Assembly: GCA_037039925.1 (NCBI GenBank)
Contig: JAXRKP010000024.1
Location: forward strand, 424,501 to 488,500
Reading direction: 5' to 3'
Source of the DNA: Doris montereyensis
Lineage: Eukaryota; Mollusca; Gastropoda; Nudibranchia; Dorididae
DNA: 64,000 bases
Made by a program: the position numbers and the translations under genes. The notes below the pieces were generated by a model, which saw only the letters and a list, made by a program, of their open reading frames with translations, did not search any database and was not told the origin of the DNA. This document shows positions 29,001-41,400 of this stretch, piece after piece. The stretch's first letter is position 1. Each line of letters opens with the position of its first letter.

Positions 29001-29123
29001 ATGAGAATGAGAGTGCTGGAGATTTGGATGTTTATCGTCCTCTGCTTATGCCTAGGTCAGACGAATGAAGAGTGGCATCGCCATAGGCACAAATCGCGTC
29101 ATCCTGACTATAATATAATATAA
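29001..29123 (+). CDS. Short ORF with signal peptide (40 aa), hypothetical
   Basis: The frame starts with ATG and reads a basic start (MRMRVLEIW), a hydrophobic core (MFIVLCLCLG), and a short hydrophilic, His/Arg-rich stretch (EEWHRHRHKSRHPDY) before TAA. This is the layout of a secretory signal followed by a small peptide or by the first exon of a secreted protein. There are no neighbours to support it, and it sits beside a decayed transposon. Function unknown. Confidence 0.35.
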   Translation: MRMRVLEIWMFIVLCLCLGQTNEEWHRHRHKSRHPDYNII

Positions 29124-29129
29124 CTACAT

Positions 29130-29690
29130 GTATAAATATAAGCTTGGCGACCAGCTACCTGCAACTGTTGTATTTCTTGCGTCCAGCAAATCTATCTCGC
29201 CTCGTCGATCTGTGTCGGCTCTGTATCACTTTAGTGCCACCATCTACCTCTGGGTTGTAAAGATGGTCGAACTGGAATGCACTTCTCGGCACGTGTTGAA
29301 CCAGTCCATCACGGCATTGGTACTTCTTCCAGTGCTAGTAGATGTTTGTTGTGCGCTCACATCGAGGATAAACAGAGAACGGAAAAAAAACACGAACTCC
29401 AGGGTGCAATTGAGGGGCAGTCGTGATTGAACGCCGTTGTCCTTATTCACATAATGGAAAAGAAGTTCCCTTGTCGTAGTGATATTAATGTCTGGTAACT
29501 TTTTTTTTGGGGGGGGGGGGCATTTCAGCAGGTTCTAATTTCATTTCGGGCCTTATTCTTCTTATGAGTTTGCTTCATTGCAGTTCCACATTTATGGCAC
29601 GGATCAGCTGTGTCTGGATCTTGCAACAAACCATGACGAATCATGAAACTGACTGCAGCTTCTTCTGCCGGGATGATAGTCATGTAAAAT
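29130..29690 (-). pseudogene. Degenerate Merlin (ISXO2-like) transposase
   Basis: Reading the - strand from 29,683: AAVSFMIRHGLLQDPD, then a zinc-ribbon-like CHKCGTAMK. After a frame change, at about 29,430-29,250, comes TGRSTNAVMDWFNTCREV, and at about 29,230-29,140 TQIDEAR followed by RFAGRKKYN. The order fits ISXO2/Merlin transposases: CxxCG head, 'V-DWFN-CREV' helix, then 'IDES-F-GRRKYN' with the first catalytic Asp. Several frameshifts and stops make it inactive. Terminal repeats were not found. Confidence 0.65.
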
Positions 29691-29699
29691 ATCTCTGAG

Positions 29700-30280
29700 A
29701 TGCATCTTGCTTGCTTGTTTCAAAGTTGAATGAAGTACCAAAGCAAGCCATTCGATTTATAGTTTGTCATCGCTAGCCAAATCCCATTCACTGTCGCGAC
29801 AACCATAAGTCCTCCATTCATTACCTAATACAATCATTGACTCACCAAGATATAGTCACAGAGACAGCCGACCATTACACTGACACATTGCTTAACGATA
29901 GAGAAGGTAGTCCATAGCCTATCACCGACTTGTCAACAGTCTTGACAGGCTCACCGTATCGTCTTATTCACTTATTGTCACATGCCTACTCATCAAACAA
30001 TAGCGCATGTAGACCACATCATATCAGGCGGAAGCTTAGGTAGACCTCAACTTCACGGAAGACCTTTGACTAAAGTAGTACCCATGTCTTTGTACGCCCA
30101 AAATACTTGAGTCAATGTTCTATTTTTTCACGGATTTTTTCATTCTTTACTTTTTCGATCGGCCTCAATGCTTGTCAGTACCAAAACATTTCATTTCAAA
30201 CGCTGTTATGCTTCTAATGTCCTCTCTGTTCAGTGACCATGCTTCATATTCATGTACTGCTGTTGAGAAGACATAATGCG
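29700..30280. other. Intergenic, no feature seen
   Basis: No open frame, repeat unit or tRNA-like motif that I can support. Confidence 0.4.
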
Positions 30281-30281
30281 A

Positions 30282-30700
30282 AGGAGCCTTCAGAGTCAGT
30301 GGAGTGAAGTCAAAGGCGAAATATGACAATAAGTGACAACTCCACTACTAAAGACAGAACAAACACGTGACGTTTCGGGTATAACCCTTCGTCAGACAAC
30401 AAACGAGAAATACAATTTAAAAAAAGATAAATAACGTAAACAAAAAAAGATATGTGACGATGTGAACTATCTAACTAGCTGTGAATAATACTTAAGGAGC
30501 CACAGTGGAGTGAAGTCAAGGCGAAATATGACAATAAGTGACAACTCCACTAATAAAGACAGAACAAACAGGTGACGTTTCGGGTATAACCCTTCGTCAG
30601 ACAACAAACGAGAAATAGCAATTTAAAAAAAGATAAATAACGTAAACAACAAAGAGATGTGGCAATGTGAACTATTTAAATAGCTGGGAATCGCAGAATC
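30282..30700 (-). repeat. ~212-bp direct repeat pair with hammerhead-like core
   Basis: Two units (about 30,282-30,493 and 30,494-30,700) are nearly identical over most of their length. On the - strand each has CTGACGA, then a short GGGT/ACCC hairpin, then GAAACGTC. These are the conserved blocks of a hammerhead ribozyme core, with an extra A before stem II and a very short stem III. Such cores are known in Penelope-like elements and in animal retrozymes, which also occur as tandem units of this size. Self-cleavage is not shown. A degraded single relative lies near 60,280. Confidence 0.55.
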
Positions 30701-30712
30701 CCACTGGATACA

Positions 30713-33193
30713 ATGTGGACAGAAACGCCTGCCTCCCAACAGAGAACAAATGTTGTATTCAGGAAAAAACCAAGCATCGCACCGAGAAGGAGTCCTCTCA
30801 TCTTAAATAAAACAGCACAGAAAACACTTAGAGGATGGGAAGCCCGTGGCTCGAGGATCATCATGGCGTCATTTTCATCAAGAAACAAGAGGATGAACAT
30901 CAACATAGTGCAAATCTACGCGCCGACAGATTATGCAGGTGATGATGAAAAGGATAAATTCTACAACCGGTTACAGGGAGTGATAGAAAAGCTACCCTCT
31001 AGAGATGTCAATATGATGATGGAGATGCTAATGCAAAGGTAGGAACAGACAACACCAGATATGAAGAAATAATGGGCAAACATGGAATGGGAGTATTGGA
31101 AGAGATGAATGACAACGGAGAAAGGTTTGCAAATATGTGCTCCTTCAATGGATTGGTTATTGGCGGTACCATTTTTCCACACAAAAAGACCCATAAGGCC
31201 ACACGGGTAGAACCGGATGGAAACACAGAAAATCAAATTGACCATGTTTGTATATCTCATGCATTTAGGCGCTCATTGGAAAATGTTTTAATTCACAGAG
31301 GCGCAGATATAGGATCAGACCACAATCTACTCCTGGCAGTGTTGAAACTAAGGCTTGGGAAATACAACAACAGACACGGTTTCAGGCAAAGAAAATTCCA
31401 AGTCAACCTACTACAAAGAGGCAAGAAAGAACAATTCCAGATCTGCCTCAAAAACAAATTTCAGCCTCTAGAACTTATCGAGAAGGATGTAGATACCCAT
31501 TGGAACCAAGTGGAGGAAATCTTTACAGAGACGTGTGAAGAAATTTTAGGAAGAAAGGACTACAGACACAGAAAGTGGATTAGCGAAACATCACTTGACA
31601 AAATAGCAGGTGGAACATTTTGAACATCTGCTAAACAAACCACCCCCAGAAAACCCGCTAAACATTATGCCTGCAAGAAGAGATCTCTTTATCAGCTGTA
31701 GATCACCAACACGAGCGGAGATTGTAAAGGCTATAGCTAAACTACATGCAAGCCCAAATTCTATACCACCAGAGGCATTGAAGACAAACATACCTACAAC
31801 AGTCAATATTTTACATGGATTGTTTGAAAAGGTGTGAAAGGAAGAGCAGTTTCCAATAGATTGAAAAAAATGACACTCGTAAAACTCCAAAGAAAGGAGA
31901 CCTTAGCAACTGCAATAATTACAGAGGAATAACTCTCCTCTCCAACCCAAGTAAGATTTTTAATAAAGTTTTATAAGAAAGGATCAAGGATGCCACATAT
32001 GAACACCTCAGAGAACGGCAGGCAGGCTTCCGGAAAGACCACTCTTGTACAGACCAGATTGCAACCTTAATAGTCATCATTGACCACTGTGTTGAATGGA
32101 ACTCATCATTGATAATAAACTTTGTTGATTATGAAAAGGCATTTGACAGTGTTGATATGGCCACCTTATGGAAAATCATGAGGCAGTATGGTATACCCCA
32201 GAAAATAGTCAACCTAACAAAAAAGATGTACAATGGCATTAATTGCAGAATTTACATGATGGACAACTTACAGACAGCTTTGAGATAAAAACTTGTGTAA
32301 GACAAGGTTGACTACTATCACCATTCATCTTTATTCTAGCAATTGACTGGCTTATGAAAGAAACAACAGCAGGAAGAAGAATATCATTCAGTGGACAATA
32401 TTGACCAATCAAGATGATCTTGATTTTGCAGATGACCTGGCACTATTATCACACAACTACCAACAGATGCAGAGTAAAATGACAAATCTTTCAGAATTAT
32501 CTAATTCTATTGGCCTCAGAACACATCCCAAAAATCAAAGATACTTAAAAGTGAAAACAGCACGCTCTGAACCAATCACTGTGGACAGTAAGCCTCTGGA
32601 AGTAGCAGACAACTTTACCTATCTTGGCAGTGTAGTAGATAATTTAGGGGGAACAACAGCAGATATAAAGACATGAATAGGAAAATCAAGCACAGCATTC
32701 AGGAACTTAAACACGATTTGGAAGGACCACACCATCACTACTAAAACAAAGATTAGATTTTTTTAATCCAATGTCAAATCAGTATTCTTATATGGATGTG
32801 AGACCTGGAGCCACTCTAAGACATGGAGTAGAAAACTTCAGTACTTTGTCAACATTTGCCTCAGGAAAATACTACGGATTCAGTAGTCAGATAAAATCCA
32901 AAATGAAACGCTCTGGAGAAAAACAGCACAGACACCAGAAGCAGAAGAAATAGGACAGCAGAGGAGATGGATAGGACACACCCTCAGAAAACTCAGAGAA
33001 GTACTACAAGACATGCCCTTCAGTGGAATTCACAGGGACAGAGGGTAAGGGTAAGGCCACGGTTAACATGGAGAAGGCTAGTGGAACATAACTTGAGGAG
33101 AGGAGGTATTTTGTGGAGGGACTTATCAAGAGTTGCCCAAGATAGGAATAAGTGGAAGTCAGTTGTTCGTGGTATATATACCTTAGTATAGGG
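30713..33193 (+). mobile_element. LINE-C: EN-RT non-LTR retrotransposon, decayed
   Basis: The endonuclease part reads LRGWEARGSRIIMASF, INIVQIYAPTDYAGDDEKDK and NQIDHVCISHAFRRSLENVL, with SDHNLLLAV, between 30,713 and 31,623. RT follows with VDYEKAFDSVDMATLW near 32,120, DDLALLSHNYQQM near 32,440 and DNFTYLGSVVDNLGGTTADI near 32,610. The C-terminus is RVRPRLTWRRLVEH and NKWKSVVRGIYTLV. Stops and frameshifts separate these pieces. It is a different family from LINE-A and lies in the same direction as the host genes. Confidence 0.88.
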
Positions 33194-33643
33194 TGAAGAG
33201 TTGCACAAGATAGGAATAAGTGGAAGTCAGTTGTTCGTGGTATATACCTTAGTATAGGTGAAGAGTTGCACAAGATAGGAATAAGTGGAAGTCAGTTGTT
33301 CGTGGTATATACCTTAGTATAGGGTGAAGAGTTGCACAAGATAGGAATAAGTGGAAGTCAGTTGTTCGTGGTATATACCTTAGTATAGGGTGAAGAGTTG
33401 CACAAGATAGGAATAAGTGGAAGTCAGTTGTTCGTGGTATATACCTTAGTATAGGGTGAAGAGTTGCACAAGATAGGAATAAGTGGAAGTCAGTTGTTCG
33501 TGGCATATACCTTAGTATAGGGTGAAGAGTTGCACAAGAAGATGGAAGCCAGTTGGATATAAGTATAGGGTGAAGAGTTGCACAAGATAGGAATAAGTGG
33601 AAGTCAGTTGTTCGTGGCATATACCTTAGTATAGGGTGAAAAG
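33127..33643 (+). repeat. ~66-bp minisatellite made from the LINE-C 3' end
   Basis: About seven full units and one shortened unit (near 33,530-33,570) repeat 'GAGTTGCACAAGATAGGAAT' followed by 'AAGTGGAAGTCAGTTGTTCG' and 'TATACCTTAGTATAGGGTGA'. The first unit is the end of the LINE-C coding region itself. Antisense reading gives a long repetitive frame (33,249-33,647) that I regard as meaningless. Confidence 0.9.
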
Positions 33644-33649
33644 GCAACG

Positions 33650-34870
33650 ATGATGAATCGTTTAATCTCTAATCTAAATCGTTTTCCCGGTGGCTTCTAT
33701 TCTGGCCCATGTATCCTCAAAAGTGTCGACCCGTTCCACTTCCTCTCTTTCTACTTCTATTTTTGGCTCTTTATCATACTTGTCTATACATGAATACCCA
33801 TTATTGTTGTCTTCTTTACGTTGAGCATCGGTTCTTTCTTGTCACTGTGTTCTTTCACTACATGGATGAGGGTTTCTATTCCGTCGTCAGCTGATGTTGC
33901 CTAAAGAGCTGTGTCATGCGCGTAACTACGATGTTTTAGATACATCATTTGAGCTGTACATTTATCATAATTAGTGTTGTTCTTTCTTCCGTCTTCTTCT
34001 ATGTCCCTCACGATTTATTCTGCATATAAATTGAACAGACGAGGAGATAAGATACAGCCTTGTCTTTCACCCCTTGATATCGGAAACCAATCTGAAGTTC
34101 CAACATTCAAGTTGCATCGCTGACTGCTGTCCTTATCTGACTTTATCAGATTTACAAGTCTTGGATGTTTTAGTTTTAGTTTTAGTTCGTTCCATAACAT
34201 TTGATGATTTACATAGTCAAATGCCTTTGCGTAGTCTATGAAGCACATGCGTAAATTTTGGTTGACTTCCCGACATTTTTCTATAATTACACTTTACACA
34301 TAGGTGTCCCTCTGATTATTTTCTAATACCGGCCTAACTTTCACTGACTTCTTCCAGTTTGTTTTGTGGGCGCTTCATGCTGATCTTTACAATGTCGTAC
34401 TTGTGTGGCTAATCAGAGATACATGTATTGTCCTGTAATTGGAGCATTGCTGGAGATCTCCTTTCTTTGGTAAGGGATAAATGTTGTTCCTTTTCAGTCG
34501 GTTGGCTACTTTCCATTTTTCCATATATTGTTTTCAAACAGCATAGTATACATTAATTCCTGGGTTCCCACTGACGTTTATCCTTCCGGCTTGGAAGTTA
34601 TCACAACCTGGGCCCTTTCCGTCTTCTAAAGATGTTATTGCCCATTCTACTTTACTTCTGAGAGGTGGCAGATCATCTACATCCTCTTCCTCTGATTCTT
34701 TTGTCCAACATTGTTTCATGTGAGGACATATTTTCGCAATACCATTTACATCTATTTACATTTTCTTGATACTTATAATCCTCTTGAGTACTCCAACTCA
34801 AACAATATCGAAAGAAAAAAATACCGGTACACGTACTTCTCGATTTCTTCATGAGTTACCTCTCTTTTTA
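33650..34870 (-). mobile_element. LINE-D: RT fragment on the minus strand
   Basis: On the - strand: REVTHEEIEKYV near 34,840; LEDGKGPGCDN near 34,610; SGNPGINVYYAV; LPKKGDLQQCSNY near 34,440; MCFIDYAKAFDYVNHQMLWN near 34,240; and RQGCILSPRLFNLYAE at 34,015. It is a non-LTR reverse transcriptase broken by stops and distinct from LINE-A to C. The ends are not sharp. Confidence 0.8.
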
Positions 34871-35270
34871 GGTAGATCAACCGGTAACTGGTTTTAAAGT
34901 CAAATGGAAGAAAAACGAGAAGTTGAACAAACAGGAGGTTAAATAATAATGTTAATCAGCTCCATAGATAACTGACATCTTGGGGTGGGATGGGGTGTAG
35001 TGAGGGGTATCACAATACATGTACGTTGTATTATAATAATCAATAATGATGTGTTCGAGTGTACGACACTTGAGACAATTTGGAGAATTTAAAAACATTG
35101 ACTAACAAAACAGGCTTCCGCCTTCATGTCAACAATCTCACGTGGAAAACTCGTTGCTATTATAGTTTGTTATAAAGGCCTAATAGAAGAAAACCCAGAC
35201 CCACAGAGTTCTCTCTCTACTCCACAGCCCATGTCCACTTCATATCAAAGCGATTTGAATTTATGAAATT
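34871..35270 (+). promoter_or_regulatory. Probable MYBBP1A promoter / 5' UTR region
   Basis: This is the only unique sequence between LINE-D and the MYBBP1A start codon, so the promoter should lie here. I see no TATA box or other clear element. An upstream ATG at 35,263 opens a short frame overlapping the main start, which may affect translation if transcribed. Confidence 0.35.
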
Positions 35271-35417
35271 ATGCCAGTTAGAACAAATACAGATATGGCT
35301 ACAATTCGACCTCCACAAGAATACATGACTCTGTTTTGGACTCTTGCAGAAGGAACAGATGACAAAAGAATAGAGGCTGCTCTTCAACTTGTTAATCTAA
35401 TCAAAGCACTCGATGAG
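35271..35417 (+). CDS. MYBBP1A: MYBBP1A exon 1 (start)
   Basis: 49 codons from ATG: MPVRTNTDMATIRPPQEYMT, LFWTLAEGTDDKRIEAALQL. It corresponds to 'FLDFFWDIAKPEQETRLAATEKLLEYL' of the vertebrate protein. Donor GAG|GTTTGC. The ATG at 35,271 is chosen because it is the first in this frame next to the conserved helix. Confidence 0.85.
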
Positions 35418-38400
35418 GTTTGCATTAAAAGTCTGAAGAAAAGCTAAGATAATAGTTTTGAACAGAATTTGAGGGAAGACTACCATAGCTGGGCACATCA
35501 TTGATTTTTGCCAATGAGTGACAAAATTCAGTAGATCTTGATCTAGATCTAGAAATGTGATCTAGCCCTCAAGAACTGATGTCCAGCGTTTGACCCATTT
35601 ATATTTTGCCAGATAGAAATGCCAGGTGTGACACCTATCGGTGCCTGCACGGATGGCACTAATTTTTACTATTTAAAAAAAAAAAATCTAACCCTTGATA
35701 AAATATTACACGGATGAGCCCGTTAAAATCTTTAAATGCAATAAATAATTTTTTCACATTTGATTTGATGATTGCATTCATTTTTTTGTTTTCATTCCTT
35801 AAGACATCAGAAAAGGAACAGATTACCAATTATTGCCTCAATCGTCTCATTCGCGGTCTTGGATCAGGACGGAAATTGCTCGTGTTGGATTCTCAACAGC
35901 TTTGACACTGGTTTGTAGTAGCATTTTAAACTTTTTATAATGAGTATCGTTAGCTTCTGTATATAGAATTGATGCAAAACCGAAGGCACTGTAAAAATTG
36001 GTATTATGATGTGTTTGTATTCAAATGCTCAGATTATTAGAGTTTTTGCTATCATATTTGTGAACAATTACAATTGAGTCAGAGTGGATATGTTGTGCCT
36101 CTATAAATAAATGTCTTAAATTGTTTTTATTGTCTATATCCGTTCCTCATGATTGATGGTCGGGAAGAATACTATTGTTGTTGCTTTTAGGTTTAATGGT
36201 CTTAATAAACAGTATGGTGGTTACTTCTTCTTGTTATGATATTATGGTCAAGATTGTAGAGTACTAATAAGTGTACATGTAATTTTATTGTTTACGTGCT
36301 TATTTGACTTAATAGGAAACATTGTGCTCATCCAATGAACAGTTTAACCTAAACATCTCAGGAACATTTATATAACGGCAGTCGTGTAGTATTAAAAAAG
36401 TAAGACATGGAGGAAAGCTCAGCGGTTTTGACAATTTAATATGATATTGAATCAGTTGATATGTTTAAACTAGTCATATTATAAATTAGTTATTAAATAT
36501 ATATATGTATATACACCTTTCTTTACAGCTTTTGAGACAACAAGAAAATTTGAAAACAAGTCAAGTGTTTTCCTCTATTAGAGACAAGCTTAGGGCTGAT
36601 GGCCATGTTTTCTCTAAAGCGGTAAGTACAAACAAATTGTTGGGGTGGTTAGTTGATTCTAAATATTTGATTTACTACAACGTTACAATATAGATCAATG
36701 TTGTTCCAGTTGCTCAATATATTTAATTTACAGTTTATAAAGTTAACACAAGTGGACACATACAAGGGTAGAATCAAAGACAGTTTTGTTGCTTAGGCAT
36801 GGATATTTTAAAAAATGTATGATTTATTTGTGTTTTGTTTCAGGAGAAAGCTGGTTTATACCTGGGTCGTGCTTTTGCTTTCTCTTGTCTTATCCAAGCA
36901 GGGAGAGTTTCACAGGTATTTTGTACCCTTTTATTGATTTTTCATTTGCTTCTAATATTTCAGTTTTTTTACATTCAGTATATATATATATATATATATT
37001 TTTTTATTTTTTTAAAAATTGGCCTATTTATCCATATATATAAGAATTTCAAACGTTTTTGGTAAGTGCAGTTATTATTACTATTATTATCGAATATGAT
37101 CATTGATCTAAAAGAGCCTAGACACTTCTGTCCTTTAGATTGATCTTTCACAAGTCAGAATGTACATAATTGTTATAATTGAACTCTACTGTACTGTTTG
37201 ACATATCTTTTTCGGGGATTGATACAACACGTCTTGATCTGTTTTTCAGATAGATGGAAACATGATGAGTTCCATCATTGACGAAATATTGTCATTGGCT
37301 GGGAAAAGATCATACTTGAAATCTGTATGCAGCAGAACACTTGAAAATTTGATATCAGAGGTATTGTTTGTGTGGGGAATTGCTTCTTTGTCATAAATGT
37401 TTGATTAGGATCAATTTGCATCTTGCCTTTCTTGCAGTCTTGAATTTGAGAGTTTAAAATTTGGTTGGTCATATGGCTCTGACCTGAATACGTTTTTTAG
37501 AATATGTGTTGCCTATGAGTACCAAATGATTTGAATGAGAATAGAGCCTCTGTATACATCTCAAACACAATTGACTATTAGGCTTTAAGATTGAAAATAG
37601 ATTTGATACATGATAGGATTTGTTATCTTTTCAGTCAACTGGGATCTTTACTCGTTGCCTCTTCATATAAATAAGACATCATCAATATGATACATAAATA
37701 TAATTTAAGCTTTCAATGTAAAATACATATTCAATGAACCATGTAATCACAGAAATAGGATCAATTGATGGATTAAGATTTGCTTTTAATGTTTTCCATT
37801 CCATTAGGTATCGGTAGAAGTGTTTGGAGAGCAAATATGGCCCAAAATAAGAGACAAGTTGACTCCTGGCTGGGAAGAATGTACACTAGACAGGGTATCC
37901 CTACTGCTTGTTGTCAAGGACAAGTTTCCTGTGAGTCACAGAAAAATACAATGCCTCATGCTCTCTCAATAGTTAAAAAAACCCAACAAAACACTTTCTG
38001 AAAGCTTGTGCAGAAATCTATGTCTTTGAAGCCATTTTGGACATTTTATATATTTCCTTCATAACCACAATGTCTTTGCGTTTCTTTGATTCTTTGAAAC
38101 TCAACACAGTCACATTTTTTAATCGCCATTTTCCAACCTTTCTGTTTACTTAGTTATTTGAAGGGATGGGTAATTACGTTCTTCTCATTCATCTCATACT
38201 CTTCTCACAGGAAATTGTTAACAAGAAATTTATCAAGAAACATTGGGGATTTCCCATATTTGCAGAGGAGAATGATGAGAAATTTGCCCAAGCTATTGTG
38301 GTAAGTAATAGTACGGACTGAACGCGAAGACAAACATGGCATTATCATTGCTCAGTTTTGTGTTTGTCATAAGTATGAAAATAATTTGTACGTTTAAAAA

Positions 38401-41400
38401 TGATATTTAAAAAGACAATGCATGTCAAGATCAGACCTTATATGATATATAATCTATATTAATAATTATTATTGTTAATGTCAGGGGGGGGGCAAAGAGA
38501 TTGAATATTGTTCTGTTGTATTTATTTCTTTAGTGAGTTTTTTTATTTATAAAAAAAAAGATATTTATTTCTACCATGTTTGGGATTAAAATGTATTCGT
38601 GTGTTTTCTTTTCAGAATTCCAATGAAAAGTCAGATTTAGTGGCGGAGAAAATTATACCATTCATCCTGAATAATGGAAGAGATGTCAGCTCTATTTGGT
38701 CTAGTTTAGGAGGTATTGTTTTCCCTATTTGCCATGATTAAACTTGTTATACTGTTCTCTACTTTGTACTAAAGTCCCTGCTCAAAAATGTTATTAAAAG
38801 GTTGAATGCAAAAAGAGTTTTCAAACCTTTATCATTAAATTAATTGAGAGAACTTTATGCATAGGAACATCAAACAATTCTCAAATTCCATTTGCGTATG
38901 CTGTGCTGCTTACCGCTTAACTTTTCTGAACGATGCCCAAGGTTCAGTATCAAACCAGCTTTTTATAATATTACGACAGAGGATTTAATCAGACGTATCA
39001 ATATCAAGCTCAATGATAAAACCCATCCATGCATCATTTATCACTCAGACATATGTTCGTGTCTATATGAAGGCTTGATTACGTAATGGACTTTCTTGTG
39101 ACACAATGGGGCAATATTCCGTCACATTGAAACTTCAGTATGTTTTCATGAACTACATGCCACACATTTCTGTACAAGTTATTGAAACACTTTCCATTTT
39201 TCCACCCGCATGTTTTTTTTTGTTGTAGAGTGGGTGGTTGGAAGGTGTTACTGGTAGGTCCTACTTCTTTCCTTTCCCTCTTACTCTTATTTTTCTTTCA
39301 TCTTGCTGTTTCATCTTTGATCACCTTTAGGTCACTGTACATGGTAGACAGGGAAAAATTCAATGAAATAAACAATAAATTTTCGGTTGAAATCAATAGT
39401 GCTTTTGACATCATTCTCTTTGAAACCTGAGATCCATTCTCATAGTAGTAAAGTTACTTCAAGGCCTTTCACATACAGAGGCAGAATTTATCCTGGTTAC
39501 TGTAGAATCAGGTGGAATAGGTCCTCATACAAGATGAATCCCCGAATAGGAGGCTAGTCTATCAAAGGGTTTTCTTTCCTTGCTTGAGTGACCATTCTTG
39601 TATGCATGGAGTGATGAAAAGTGTGGTGTTATTGTTTGTTTTTCCAGGGACAATTTGTCTGGAATTGAACCTCAGACCTCATTGTCCTGTTGCGTTTTGG
39701 ATTGAACCCTTGATGCCATTTTGTTCCTGAGAGCTTGGATGGTTTCCATTGTATGTCTGTCTGTACATTTGCTGTGTGAAAGTTGATAACTGTTAACTTC
39801 AGCATGGAGGACTACAACATTCTTAGACAAAACATTACATCATATCCAACACACAAGACAAGAACGTTAATAGCAGTTTACTTGAAAATGCTTTAACCGA
39901 CCACCACTGATACAAAATATGTAAAAAAAATTGTTATTTTTTTTATTATAGAAAAAGTGTTTGGAGCAGCGACTGACAAGAAACAAGATCTTGTGTCACA
40001 GCGACAGCTACAGGCTGTGTCCATCCTTACTAAACTGGTTTCGCTCACAACAGATACTGAACAGGCAAGTAGACAGAGATGGACTCATCTGTGCCTTTGC
40101 CATGAAATTTGTGAAATATTGATGTCCATTTTGAACATTTTTGCATACTAATGAGTCATATATCAAAGATATACATATCGTAGTTCATGAATCCCACACT
40201 TTCATTAGATAGATAGTCAAGATAAAAAAAATCGTTTTTATTTATTGCAGATCATAGATTTAACGCTTATTCCAAGTGTTATGAAGCTCATTTTCCGAGA
40301 TGTCACTCACAAGCATGATCCTTTTGCAAAGGCTATTGATCATATGGTAAGTGTATCATATGTGTTTAATAACTATCAAAATGATGTTGATCGATCACAT
40401 GCTAAGTTAATAGCTAGATGTGTCTAGTAACTATCAAGATGGTTTTGATAAAAACATTACAATTACGAATGCAGTTGTATTTTATCTTTTGTCAGTGAGA
40501 ACAGCCAACTGTGATGAGCTTTGTAGTACAAATGGTGATGTTTATATTTGCTGATATCCACTGACAAAACTGTCTCTACTGATTCATATTAAAATGTGCC
40601 AAGCAATCACACAAATACAAGCACAAATACAAACTATCAAACAGCTTAGCTGATGGAATACCATTGAATTTTCTAGTGAATCTTTATGCTGGTCTGTGAA
40701 GAAAGGAAGTGAAAAGTACAAATAATGAGACTGTTACTTTTAAAAAGGGTGAACGGATAGATATGCTAACAATGCAATGCTGAAGGCATCTCTGATCAGT
40801 CATGAATCTTTGTCGCTGACCATAATTCTCAATTTTCACTTCACATGCTTGGTTTTATGAATAGCGAACAGGAAGTTCAAGTTTCTTCTGTCAATGACTT
40901 ACACATGCACTTTTAATGTCATTTCTTAAGATCGCATAACACATTGGAAAGTTGAAAGTCATGGCCAATGCAAAAACAGGCTTTTCCAAAAGTCTTGCTT
41001 CACAGAAGAAATGTCGTCAAATGTCATTGAATATATTTGTAATTGGGTATATTAATATATATATTTGTAACATGAGTTTCAAAATCTTTACTTGTTACTG
41101 TTACTCAATTGGTATCACAACCTTTAATGCAGGAAATAGTGACATGGTTTTTTGGTACCTTATGGGAAATTTTGTTGCATGTCGAATGAATATTACCACC
41201 GATCCCCTTGTTTAACCATATTCCATTCATTTCATATTGCTAATTTGTTGGGTTTTTTCTTCTATTTTCTTATTTTAGAAGTAGATGACAGTCTTATGTG
41301 AAAAGCTAAAAACCCTAGGGTTCATGTTCTCCAAATAATAAGAAAAGTATTTGAACAAGAGGGAGCTGTTGCAACTGGCTCTGGCTCACAAGAAGGAAAG

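Noticed and set aside
33127..33643. Regularly repeated units resembling a CRISPR array
   Set aside because: Units are contiguous with no unique spacers, derive from a LINE end, and the genome is eukaryotic.
33249..33647. 132-aa minus-strand ORF with a repeated peptide
   Set aside because: It is only the antisense translation of the minisatellite; the unit length happens to keep the frame open for several units.
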